This document shows, in pieces, positions 8,946-17,670 of a stretch of DNA of 22,724 nt (position 1 is the first letter of the stretch; each line of letters begins with the position of its first letter). Source of the DNA: Saccoglossus kowalevskii (taxonomy: Eukaryota > Hemichordata > Enteropneusta > Harrimaniidae); the NCBI RefSeq assembly GCF_000003605.2, contig NW_003114743.1:1-22724 (forward strand), written 5' to 3'. The notes below the pieces were generated by a model. That model saw only the letters and a program-made list of their open reading frames with translations, was not told the origin of the DNA and did no database searches. Position numbers and translations under genes: made by a program.

Positions 8946-9267
8946 CAGTTGTCTGCAAAGTTGGTTATTAAGGTAGTTGTCTGCAAAGTTGGTTATAAAA
9001 GCAGTTGTCTGCAAAGTTGGTTATAAAGGCAGTTGTCTGCAATGTTGGTTATAAAGATAGTTGTCAGCAAAGTTGGGTATTAAGGCAGTTGTCTTCAAAA
9101 TTGGTTATAAAGCCAGTTGTCTGAAAAGTTGGTTATAAAGGTGATTGTCTACAAAGTTGGTTATAAGGGTAGTTGTCTGCAAAGTTGGTTATTAAGGCAG
9201 TTGTCTGCAAAGTTGGTTATGAAGACAGTTGTCTGCAAAGTTGGTTATAAAAGCAGTTGTCTGCAAA
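8946..9267. repeat. Partial A module
   Basis: TTATTAAGGTAG, GCAATGTTGG, TAAAGATAG, GTCAGC, GTCTTC, GTCTGAAAAG at 9119, GGTGATTG, AAGGGTAG and TATGAAGACAG. It matches 5791-6110 monomer for monomer at an offset of 3157 bp. Confidence 0.75.
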
Positions 9268-9430
9268 GTTGGTTTTAATGGCAGTTTTCTGCAAAGTTGG
9301 TTATAATGGCAGTTGTCTGCAAAGTTGTTTATAACGGCAGTTGTCTGCAAAGTTGGTTATGATGGCAGTTGTCTGCAAAGTTGGTTATAACGGCAGTTGT
9401 CTGCAAAGTTGGTTATAATGGCAGTTGTCT
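9268..9430. repeat. C module, short
   Basis: GTTGGTTTTA at 9268, a GCAGTTTTCTGC copy, TTGTTTATAACGG, TATGATGG and plain TAATGG/TAACGG copies. It corresponds to 6475-6640 at an offset of 2793 bp. Confidence 0.75.
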
Positions 9431-10095
9431 GCAAAGTTGGATATGAAGGCAGTTGTCTGCAAAGTTGGTTATAAAGGCAGTTGTCTGCAAAGTTTATTGT
9501 AAAGGCAGTTGTCAGCAAAGTTTGTTGTAAAGGCCGTTGTCTGCAAAGTGGGTTATAAAGGCAGTTGTCTGCACAGTTGATTATAAAGGCAGTTGTCTGC
9601 AAAGTTTGTTATGAAACCAGTTGTCTGCAAAGTTTATTATAAAGCCAGTTGTCTGCAAAGTTGGGTATAAAGGCAGTTGTTTGCAAAGTTTGTTATGAAG
9701 CCAGTTGTCTGCAAAGTTTATTATAAAGCCAGTTGTCTGCAAAGTTGGGTATAATGGCAGTTGTCTGCAAAGTTGATTATAAAGGCAATTGTCTGCAAAG
9801 CTGGTTATAAAGGCAGTTGTCTGCAAAGTTTGTTATAAAGGCGATTGTCTGCAAAGTGGGTTATAAAGGCAGTTGTCTGCAAAGTTTGTTATGAAGCCAG
9901 TTGTCTGCAAAGTTGGTTATAAAGGCAGTTGTCTGCAAAGTTGGGTATAAAGTCAGTTGTCTGCAAAGTTGATTATAAAGGCAGTTGTCTGCAAAGTTTG
10001 TTATGAAGCCAGTTGTCTGCAAACTTGGTTAAAAAGGCAGTTGTCTACAAAGTTGGTTATAAAGGCAGTTGTCTGCAAAGTTTGTTATAAAGGCG
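9431..10095. repeat. B module, full-length
   Basis: TTGGATATGAAGG, AAAGGCCGTTG, GCACAGTTGATT at 9571, TATGAAACC, GTTTGCAAAG, GGCAATTG, AAGCTGG, GGCGATTG, AAAGTC and CTTGGTTAAAAAGG. It is nearly identical to 6641-7310 at a constant offset of 2793 bp; one difference is TTGGGTATAATGG in place of TTGGGTATAAAGG near 9745. Confidence 0.8.
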
Positions 10096-10505
10096 ATTGT
10101 CTGCAAAGTTTGTTATAAAGGCAGTTGTCTGCAAAGTTGGTTATAAAGGCAATTGTCTGCAAAGTTGGTTATAATGGTTATAATGGCAGTTGTCTACAAA
10201 GTTGGTTATTTAGGCAGTTGTCTGCAAAGTTGGTTATAAAGGCAGTCGTCTGCAAAGTTGGTTATTAAGGTAGTTGTCTGCAAAGTTGGTTATAAAAGCA
10301 GTTGTCTGCAAAGTTGGTTATAAAGGCAGTTGTCTGCAATGTTGGTTATAAAGGTAGTTGTGAGCAAAGTTGGGTATTAAGGCAGTTGTCTTCAAAATTG
10401 GTTATAAAGCCAGTTGTCTGAAAAGTTGGTTATAAAGGTGATTGTCTACAAAGTTGGTTATAAGGGTAGTTGTCTGCAAAGTTGGTTATTAAGGCAGTTG
10501 TCTGC
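10096..10505. repeat. A module, full-length
   Basis: Doubled GGTTATAAT at 10167-10184, TTATTTAGG, CAGTCG at 10243, TTATTAAGGTAG, GCAATGTTGG, GTGAGC, GTCTTC, GTCTGAAAAG at 10416, GGTGATTG and AAGGGTAG. It is a good reference A copy because all landmarks are present with standard spacing. Confidence 0.8.
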
Positions 10506-10980
10506 AAAGTTGATTACAATGGCAGTTGTCTGCAAAGTTGGTTATAAAGGCAGTGTCTGCAAAATTGGTTATAACGGCAGTTGTCTGCAAAGTTGGGTAT
10601 AACGGCAGTTGTCTGCAAAGTTGTTTATAATGGCAGTTGTCTGCAAAGTTGGTTATAACGGCAGTTGTCTGCAAAGTTGGTTATAATGGCAGTTGTCTGC
10701 AAAGTTGGGTATAACGGCAGTTGTCTGCAAAGTTGATTATAATGGCAGTTGTCTGCAAAGTTGGTTATAACGGCAGTTGTCTGCAAAGTTGGTTATAATG
10801 GCAGTTGTCTGCAAAGTTGGTTATAATGGCAGTTGTCTGCAAAGTTGGCTACAACGGCAGTTGTCTGCAAAGTTGGTTACAACGGCAGTTGTCTGCAAAG
10901 TTGGTTATAATGGCAGTTGTCTGCAAAGTTGGTTATAAGGGTAGTTGTCTGCAAAGTTGGTTATAATGGCAGTTGTCTGC
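10506..10980. repeat. C module, plain monomers
   Basis: TAATGG/TAACGG copies with a 27-bp GGCAGTGTCTGC monomer near 10550, TTGTTTATAATGG near 10621, and two consecutive ACAACGG copies near 10850-10883. The GGCAGTGTC plus TTGTTTATAATGG combination recurs near 16333-16353. Confidence 0.75.
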
Positions 10981-11390
10981 AAAGTTTGTTATGAAGCCAG
11001 TTGTCTGCAAAGTTTATTATAAAGCCAGTTGTCTGCAAAGTTGGGTATAAAGGCAGTTGTCTGCAAAGTCGATTATAAAGGCAGTTGTCTGCAAAGCTGG
11101 TTAGAAAGGCAGTTGTCTGCAAAGTTTGTTATAAAGGCGATTGTCTGCAAAGTGGGTTATAAAGGCAGTTGTCTGCAAAGTTTGTTATGAAGCCAGTTGT
11201 CTGCAAAGTTGGTTATAAAGGCAGTTGTCTGCAAAGTTGGGTATAAAGTCAGTTGTCTGCAAAGTTGATTATAAAGGCAGTTGTCTGCAAAGTTTGTTAT
11301 GAAGCCAGTTGTCTGCAAACTTGGTTAAAAAGGCAGTTGTCTACAAAGTTGGTTATAAAGGCAGTTGTCTGCAAAGTTTGTTATAAAGGC
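10981..11390. repeat. B module lacking its upstream half
   Basis: Begins at TATGAAGCC and TTATTATAAAGCC, with AAGTCGATTATAAAGG, AAGCTGGTTAGAAAGG, GGCGATTG, AAAGTC and CTTGGTTAAAAAGG. The TTTATTGTAAAGG through GCACAG part is absent. It matches the region from 9685 at an offset of 1296 bp. Confidence 0.75.
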
Positions 11391-11790
11391 GATTGTCTGC
11401 AAAGTTTGTCATAAAGGCAGTTGTCGGCAAAGTTGGTTATAAAGGCAATTGTCTGCAAAGTTGGTTATAATGGTTATAATGGCAGTTGTCTACAAAGTTG
11501 GTTATTTAGGCAGTTGTCTGCAAAGTTGGTTATAAAGGCAGTCGTCTGCAAAGTTGGTTATTAAGGTAGTTGTCTTCAAAGTTGGTTATAAAAGTAGTTG
11601 TCTGCAAAGTTGGTTATAAAGGCAGTTGTCCGCAATGTTGGTTGTAAAGGTAGTTGTGAGCAAAGTTGGGTATTAAGGCAGTTGTCTTCAAAATTGGTTA
11701 TAAAGCCAGTTGTCTGAAAAGTTGGTTATAAAGGTGATTGTCTACAAAGTTGGTTATAAGGGCAGTTGTCTGCAAAGTTGGTTATTAAGT
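11391..11790. repeat. A module, full-length
   Basis: TTTGTCATAAAGG, GTCGGC, doubled GGTTATAAT at 11463-11480, TTATTTAGG, CAGTCG at 11539, AAAAGTAG, GTCCGCAATG, TGTAAAGG, GTGAGC, GTCTTC, GTCTGAAAAG at 11712, GGTGATTG and AAGGGCAG. Landmarks sit exactly 1296 bp after those of the preceding A module. Confidence 0.8.
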
Positions 11791-12380
11791 CAGTTGTCTG
11801 CAAAGTTGGTTATAACGGCAGTTGTCTGCAAATTTGGTTATAATGGCAGTTGTCTGCAAAGTTGGTTATAATGGCAGTTGTCTGCAAAGTTGGTTATAAT
11901 GGCAGTTGTCTGCAAAGTTGGTTATAATGGCAGTTGTCTGCAAAGTTGGTTACAACGGCAGTTGTCTGCAAAGTTGGTTACAACGGCTGTTGTCTGCAAA
12001 GTTGGTTATAATGGCAGTTGTCTGCAAAGTTGGTTATAATGGCAGTTGTCTGCAAAGTTGGTTATTAAGGCAGTTGTCTTCAAAATTGGTTACAAAGCCA
12101 GTTGTCTGAAAAGTTGGTTATAAAGGTGATTGTCTACAAAGTTGGTTATAAGGGTAGTTGTCTGCAAAGTTGGTTATAATGGCAGTTGTCTGCAAAGTTG
12201 GTTATAACGGCAGTTGTCTGCAAAGTTGGTTATAATGGCAGTTGTCTGCAAAGTTGGTTATAACGGCAGTTGTCTGCAAAGTTGGCTATAACGGTAGTTG
12301 TCTGCAAAGTTGGTTATAATGGCAGCTGTCTGCAAAGTTGGTTATGAAGGCAGTTGTCTGCAAAGTTGGTTATAAAGGCA
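11791..12380. repeat. C module with inserted A fragment
   Basis: Plain TAATGG copies and a pair of ACAACGG copies near 11950-11987. Then an A fragment at about 12060-12165 (GTCTTCAAAATTGG, GTCTGAAAAG at 12104, GGTGATTG, AAGGGTAG), then more plain copies, a CAGCTG copy near 12325 and TATGAAGGC. The fragment's GTCTGAAAAG is 392 bp (14 units) after the previous one. Confidence 0.75.
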
Positions 12381-12640
12381 GTTGTCTGCAAAGATTATTG
12401 TAAAGGCAGTTGTCTTCAAAGTTGGTTATTAAGGTACTTGTCTGCAAAGTTGGTTATAAAAGCAGTTGTCTGCAAAGTTGGTTATAAAGGCAGTTGTCTG
12501 CAATGTTGGTTATAAAGATAGTTGTCAGCAAAGTTGGGTATTAAGGCAGTTGTTTTCAAAATTGGTTATAAAGCCAGTTGTCTGAAAAGTTGGTTATAAA
12601 GGTGATTGTCTACAAAGTTGGTTATAAGGGTAGTTGTCTG
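12381..12640. repeat. Partial A module
   Basis: After an AAGATTATTGTAAAGG copy it has TTATTAAGGTAC, AAAAGCAG, GCAATGTTGG, TAAAGATAG, GTCAGC, GTTTTCAAAATTGG, GTCTGAAAAG at 12580, GGTGATTG and AAGGGTAG. It is of the same truncated type as 5791-6110 and 8946-9267. Confidence 0.75.
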
Positions 12641-12780
12641 CAAAGTTGGTTATAATGGCAGTTGTCTGCAAAGTTGGTTATAACGGCAGTTGTCTGCAAA
12701 GTTGGTTATGATGGCAGTTGTCTGCAAAGTTGGTTATAACGGCAGTTGTCTGCAAAGTTGGTTATAATGGCAGTTGTCTG
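12641..12780. repeat. C module, very short
   Basis: About five plain copies (TAATGG, TAACGG, TATGATGG, TAACGG, TAATGG) between a partial A and a full B module. Confidence 0.7.
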
Positions 12781-13470
12781 CAAAGTTGGATATGAAGGCA
12801 GTTGTCTGCAAAGTTGGTTATAAAGGCAGTTGTCTGCAAAGTTTATTGTAAAGGCAGTTGTCAGCAAAGTTTGTTGTAAAGGCCGTTGTCTGCAAAGTGG
12901 GTTATAAAGGCAGTTGTCTGCACAGTTGATTATAAAGGCAGTTGTCTGCAAAGTTTGTTATGAAACCAGTTGTCTGCAAAGTTTATTATAAAGCCAGTTG
13001 TCTGCAAAGTTGGGTATAAAGGCAGTTGTTTGCAAAGTTTGTTATGAAGCCGGTTGTCTGCAAAGTTTATTATAAAGCCAGTTGTCTGCAAAGTTGGGTA
13101 TAAAGGCAGTTGTCTGCAAAGTTGATTATAAAGCCAGTTGTCTGCAAAGTTGGGTATAAAGGCAGTTGTCTGCAAAGTTGATTATAAAGGCAGTTGTCTG
13201 CAAAGCTGGTTAAAAAGGCAGTTGTCTGCAAAGTTTGTTATAAAGGCCGTTGTCTTCAAAGTGGGTTATAAAGGCAGTTGTCTGCAAAGTTTGTTATGAA
13301 GTCAGTTGTCTGCAAAGTTGGTTATAAAGGCAGTTGTCTGCAAAGTTGGGTATAAAGTCAGTTGTCTGCAAAGTTGATTATAAAGGCAGTTGTCTGCAAA
13401 GTTTGTTATGAAGCCAGTTGTCTGCAAACTTGGTTAAAAAGGCAGTTGTCTCAAAGTTGGTTATACAGGC
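12781..13470. repeat. B module, full-length
   Basis: TTGGATATGAAGG, GTCAGC, AAAGGCCGTTG, GCACAGTTGATT at 12920, TATGAAACC, GTTTGCAAAG and AAGCCGGTTG. The TTGGGTATAAAGG plus TTGATTATAAAG pair is doubled near 13093-13175. AAGCTGGTTAAAAAGG, AAAGTC and CTTGGTTAAAAAGG follow, then a copy with CTC in place of CTGC near 13450. Confidence 0.75.
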
Positions 13471-14250
13471 AGTTGTCTGCAAAGTTTGTTATAAAGGCGA
13501 TTGTCTGCAAAGTTTGTTATAAAGGCAGTTGTCTGCAAAGTTGGTTATAAAGGCAGTCGTCTGCAAAGTTTGTTATTAAGGTAGTTGTCTGCAAAGTTGG
13601 TTATAAAAGCAGTTGTCTGGAAAGTTGGTTATAAAGGCAGTTGTCTGCAAAGTTGGTTATAAAGGTAGTTGTCAGCAAAGTTGGCTATTAAGGCAGTTGT
13701 CTTCAAAATTGGTTATGAAGCCAGTTGTCTGCATAGTTGGTTATAAAGGTGGTTGTCTACAAAGTTGCTGATAAAGGCAGTTGTCTGCAAAGTTTGTTAT
13801 AAAGGTGATTGTCTACAAAGTTGTTATAACTGCAGTTGTCTGCAATGTTGGTTATAAAGCCAGTTGTCTGCAAAGTTGGTTATAAAAGCAGTTGTCTGCA
13901 AAGTTGGTTATAAAGGTGATTGTCTACAAAGTTGGTTATAAGGGTAGTTGTCTGCAAAGTTGGTTATTAAGGCAGTTGTCTGCAAAGTTGGTTATGTAGG
14001 CAGTTGTCTGCAAGGTTGGTTATAAAAGCAGTTGTCTGCAAAGTTGGTTATAAAGGCAGTTGTCTGCAAAATTGTTTATAAAGGCAGTTGTCTGCAAAGT
14101 TGGTTATAAAGCCAGTTGTCTGCAACGTTGGTTATAAAGCCAGTTGTCTACAAAGTTGGTTATAACGGCAGTTGTCTGCAAAGTTGGTTATAAAGGCAGA
14201 TGTCTGCAAAGTTGGTTATGAAGGCAGTTGTCTGCAAAGTGGGTTATAAA
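13471..14250. repeat. A-prime module (extended A variant)
   Basis: CAGTCG at 13554, TTTGTTATTAAGG, GTCAGC, TTGGCTATTAAGG, GTCTTC, then GTCTGCATAG where GTCTGAAAAG is expected. GGTGGTTG, a 27-bp TTGTTATAACTGCAG monomer near 13821, a second GGTGATTG/AAGGGTAG, CAAGGTTGG at 14011, CAACGTTGG at 14123 and GGCAGATGTC near 14196 follow. It has no doubled 9-mer. A near-identical copy lies at 19207-20056. Confidence 0.75.
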
Positions 14251-14685
14251 GGCAGTTGTCTGCAAAGTGGGTTATAAAGGCAGTTGTCTGCAAAGTTGAT
14301 TATAAAGGCAGTTGTCTACAAATTTGTTATGAAGCCAGTTGTCTGCAAGTTTATTATAAGACAGTTGTCTGCAAAGTTGGGTATAAAAGGCAGTTGTCTG
14401 CAAAGTTTGTTATAAAGGCGATTGTCTGCAAAGTGGGTTATAAAGGCAGTTGTCTGCAAAGTTTGTTATGAAGCCAGTTGTCTGCAAATTTTGTTATAAA
14501 GGCAGTTGTCTGCAAAGTTGGGTATAAAGTCAGTTGTCCGCAAAGTTGATTATAAAGGCAGTTGTCTGCAAAGTTTGTTATGAAGCCAGTTGTCTGCAAA
14601 CTTGGTTAAAAAGGCAGTTGTCTACAAAGTTGGTTATAAAGGCAGTTGTCTGCAAAGTTTGTTATAAAGGCGATTGTCTGCAAAG
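14251..14685. repeat. B module, indel-rich start
   Basis: GTGGG monomers, TTGATTATAAAGG, then three length-variant copies at about 14310-14390 (ACAAATTTGTTATG, CTGCAAGTTTATTATAAGAC, TATAAAAGGC). GGCGATTG, AAATTTTGTTATAAAGG, AAAGTCAG with GTCCGC, and CTTGGTTAAAAAGG follow. GCACAG is absent. Confidence 0.7.
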
Positions 14686-15075
14686 TTGGTTATAATGGCA
14701 GTTGTCTGCAAAGTTGGTTATAACGGCAGTTGTCTGCAAAGTTGGTTATAATGGCAGTTGTCTGCAAAGTTGGTTATAATGGCAGTTGTCTGCAAAGTTG
14801 GTTATAACAGCAGTTGTCTGCAAAGTTGGTTATAATGGTAGTTGTCTGCAAAGTTGGGTATAACGGCAATTGTCTGCAAAGTTTGGTTATAATGGCAGTT
14901 GTCTGCAAAGTTTGGTTATAATCGGCATTTGTCTGCAAAGTTTGGTTATTAATGGCAGTTGTTCTGCAAAGTTGGGTATAACGGCAGTTGTTTGCAAAAT
15001 TGGTTATAATGGCAGCTGTCTGCAAAGTTGGTTATGAAGGGCAGTTGTCTGCAAAGTTTGGTTATAAAGGCAGTT
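14686..15075. repeat. C module with frequent one-base indels
   Basis: TAATGG/TAACGG/TAACAGC copies. From about 14880 many copies are 29 bp (AAGTTTGG in place of AAGTTGG, TAATCGGC, ATTAATGG, TTGTTCTGC, GAAGGGC), a local density of indels not seen in other C modules. It includes a CAGCTG copy near 15013 and TATGAAGGGC. Confidence 0.7.
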
Positions 15076-15265
15076 GTCTGCAAAGTTTATGTAAAGGCAG
15101 TTGTTTTCAAAGTTGGTTTTTTAAGGTAGTTTGTCTGCAAAGTTGGTTATGAAAGCAGTTGTCTGCAAAGTTTGGTTATAAAGGCAGTTGTCTGCAATGT
15201 TGGTTATGAAGACAGTTGTCTGCAAAGTTGGTTATAAAAGCAGTTGTCTGCAAAGTTGGTTTTAA
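15076..15265. repeat. Degraded partial A module
   Basis: TTTATGTAAAGG (one T short), GTTTTCAAAG, TTTTTTAAGGTAG, TATGAAAGC, GCAATGTTGG near 15195, TATGAAGACAG, AAAAGCAG and GTTGGTTTTA at 15255. The GTCTTC to AAGGGTAG section is missing. It matches the junction type of 6031-6120. Confidence 0.65.
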
Positions 15266-15420
15266 TGGCAGTTGTCTGCAAAGTTGGTTATAATGGCAGT
15301 TGTCTGCAAAGTTGGTTATAACGGCAGTTGTCTGCAAAGTTGGTTATGATGGCAGTTGTCTGCAAAGTTGGTTATAACGGCAGTTGTCTGCAAAGTTGGT
15401 TATAATGGCAGTTGTCTGCA
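15266..15420. repeat. C module, short
   Basis: Plain TAATGG, TAACGG, TATGATGG, TAACGG and TAATGG copies, the same order as at 12641-12780 and 6485-6640. Confidence 0.7.
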
Positions 15421-16170
15421 AAGTTGGATATGAAGGCAGTTGTCTGCAAAGTTGGTTATAAAGGCAGTTGTCTGCAAAGTTTATTGTAAAGGCAGTTGTC
15501 AGCAAAGTTTGTTGTAAAGGCCGTTGTCTGCAAAGTGGGTTATAAAGGCAGTTGTCTGCACAGTTGATTATAAAGGCAGTTATCTGCAAAGTTTGTTATG
15601 AAACCAGTTGTCTACAAAGTTTATTATAAAGTCAGTTGTCTGCAAAGTTGGGTATAAAGGCAGTTGTTTGCAAAGTTTGTTATGAAGCCAGTTGTCTGCA
15701 AAGTTTATTATAAAGCCAGTTGTCTGCAAAGTTGGGTATAAAGGCAGTTGTCTGCAAAGTTGATTATAAAGGCAGTTGTCTGCAAAGCTGGTTATAAAGG
15801 CAGTTGTCTGCAAAGTTTGTTATGAAACCAGTTGTCTACAAAGTTTATTATAAAGCCAGTTGTCTGCAAAGTTGGGTATAAAGGCAGTTGTTTGCAAAAT
15901 TTGTTATGAAGCCAGTTGTCTGCAAAGTTTATTATAAAGCCAGTTGTCTGCAAAGTTGGGTATAAAGGCAGTTGTCTGCAAAGTTGATTATAAAGGCAGT
16001 TGTCTGCAAAGCTGGTTATAAAGGCAGTTGTCTGCAAAGTTTGTTGTAAAGGCGATTGTCTGCAAAGTGGGTTATAAAGGCAGTTGTCTGCAAAGTTTGT
16101 TATGAAGCCAGTTGTCTGCAAAGTTGGTTATAAAGGCAGTTGTCTGCAAAGTTGGGTATAAAGTCAGTTG
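15421..16170. repeat. B module with internal duplication
   Basis: TTGGATATGAAGG, GTCAGC, AAAGGCCGTTG, GCACAGTTGATT at 15558, GTTATCTGC, TATGAAACC twice, GTTTGCAAAG/AAAATTTG, AAGCTGG twice, GGCGATTG, GTGGG and AAAGTCAG. It passes straight into a C module; the CTTGGTTAAAAAGG end is missing. Confidence 0.75.
15597..16044. repeat. 224-bp tandem duplication of eight monomers
   Basis: The run from TATGAAACC through AAGCTGGTTATAAAGG occurs at 15597-15820 and 15821-16044, offset exactly 8 x 28 bp. Both copies share the private GTCTACAAAG in the TATGAAACC monomer. Small differences (AAAGTCAG against AAAGCCAG, GCAAAGTTTG against GCAAAATTTG) postdate it. Confidence 0.85.
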
Positions 16171-17345
16171 TCTGCAAAGTTGGTTATGATGGCAGTTGTC
16201 TGCAAAGTTGGTTATAACGGCAGTTGTCTGCAAAGTTGGTTATAACGGCAGTTGTCTGCAAAGTTGGTTATGATGGCAGTTGTCTGCAAAGTTGGTTATA
16301 ACGGCAGTTGTCTGCAAAGTTGGGTATAACGGCAGTGTCTGCAAAGTTGTTTATAATGGCAGTTGTCTGCAAAGTTGGTTATAACGGCAGTTGTCTGCAA
16401 AGTTGGTTATAATGGCAGTTGTCTGCAAAGTTGGGTATAACGGCAGTTGTCTGCAAAGTTGGTTATAACGGCAGTTGTCTGCAAAGTTGGTTATAACGGC
16501 AGTTGTCTGCAAAGTTGGTTATAATGGCAGTTGTCTGCAAAGTTGGTTATAATGGCAGTTGTCTGCAAAGTTGGTTATAACGGCAGTTGTCTGCAAAGTT
16601 GGTTATAATGGCAGTTGTCTGCAAAGTTGGTTATAATGGCAGTTGTCTGCAAAGTTGGTTATAACAGCAGTTGTCTGCAAAGTTGGTTATAATGGCAGTT
16701 GTCTGCAAAGTTGGGTATAACGGCAGTTGTCTGCAAAGTTGGTTATAATGGCAGTTGTCTGCAAAGTTGGTTATAACGGCAGTTGTCTGCAAAGTTGGTT
16801 ATAATTGCAGTTGTCTGCAAAGTTGGTTAAAATGGCAGTTGTCTGCAAAGTTGGTTACAACGGCAGTTGTCTGCAAAGTTGGTTACAACGGCAGTTGTCT
16901 GCAAAGTTGGTTATAATGGCAGTTGTCTGCAAAGTTGGTTATAATGGCTGTTGTCTGCAAAGTTGGTTATAATGGCAGTTGTCAGCAAAGTTGGTTATAA
17001 CGGCAGTTGTCTGCAAAGTTGGTTATAATGGCAGTTGTCTGCAAAGTTGGTTATAATGGCAGTTGTCTGCAAAGTTGGTTATAACGGCAGTTGTGGCCAA
17101 AGTTGGTTATAATGGCAGTTGTGTGCAAAGTTTGCAATAATGGCAGTAGTGGCCGAAGTTGGCAAAAATGGCTATTATGGCCATTGTTGGCAAAGTTGGT
17201 TATAATGGCAGTTGTTTGCAAAGTTGGTTATAATGGCAGTTGTCTGCAAAGTTGGTTATAATGGCAGTTGTCTGCAAAGTTGGTTATAAAGGCAGTTGTC
17301 TGCAAAGTTGGTTATAATGGCAGTTGTCTGCAAAGTTGGTTATAA
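16171..17345. repeat. Longest C module
   Basis: About 42 plain monomers, mostly identical apart from TAATGG, TAACGG and ACAACGG joins. It includes a 27-bp GGCAGTGTCTGC copy near 16333, paired ACAACGG copies near 16856-16889, TAATTGC near 16803, and a divergent patch at 17086-17206 described separately. No A or B landmark occurs until TTATTTAGG near 17368. Confidence 0.8.
17086..17206. repeat. Divergent monomer patch
   Basis: Four consecutive units (28, 28, 28 and 37 bp) depart strongly from the consensus: GTTGTGGCCAAAG, GTGTGCAAAGTTTGCAATAAT, GTAGTGGCCGAAG with TTGGCAAAAAT, and GGCTATTAT plus GGCCATTGTTGGCAAAG. Unit register is kept and flanking copies are consensus-like. The last unit has an extra 9 bp (17170-17178) placed like the GGTTATAAT duplication, and its inverted repeat reads GCCA-TTGT-TGGC (17180-17191), so both arms differ from the usual GCAG/CTGC yet remain complementary. 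Confidence 0.8.
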
Positions 17346-17670
17346 TGGCAGTTGTCTGCAAAGTTGGTTATTTAGGCAGTTGTCTGCAAAGTTAGTTATA
17401 AAGGCAGTCGTCTGCAAAGTTGGTTATTAAGGTAGTTGTCTGCAAAGTTGGTTATAAAAGCAGTTGTCTGCAAAGTTGGTTATAAAGGCAGTTGTCTGCA
17501 ATGTTGGTTATAAAGGTAGTTGTGAGCAAAGTTGGGTATTAAGGCAGTTGTCTTCAAAATTGGTTATAAAGCCAGTTGTCTGAAAAGTTGGTTATAAAGG
17601 TGATTGTCTACAAAGTTGGTTATAAGGGTAGTTGTCTGCAAAGTTGGTTATTAAGGCAGTTGTCCGGAAA
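17346..17670. repeat. A module lacking the 37-bp monomer
   Basis: TTATTTAGG, TTAGTTATAAAGG, CAGTCG at 17405, TTATTAAGGTAG, GCAATGTTGG, GTGAGC, GTCTTC, GTCTGAAAAG at 17578, GGTGATTG, AAGGGTAG and a GTCCGGAAAG copy near 17662. TTATTTAGG is retained although the doubled 9-mer before it is absent. Confidence 0.75.

Noticed and set aside
13821-13847. Short 27-bp TTGTTATAACTGCAG unit as a regulatory site
   Set aside because: It occurs only in the A-prime copies (again near 19557) and is explained by one small deletion inherited through the 5736-bp duplication.
15792-16121. Longest open frame (109 codons, minus strand) as a candidate gene
   Set aside because: Its length comes from the eight-unit duplication at 15597-16044 and it has no non-repeat part.
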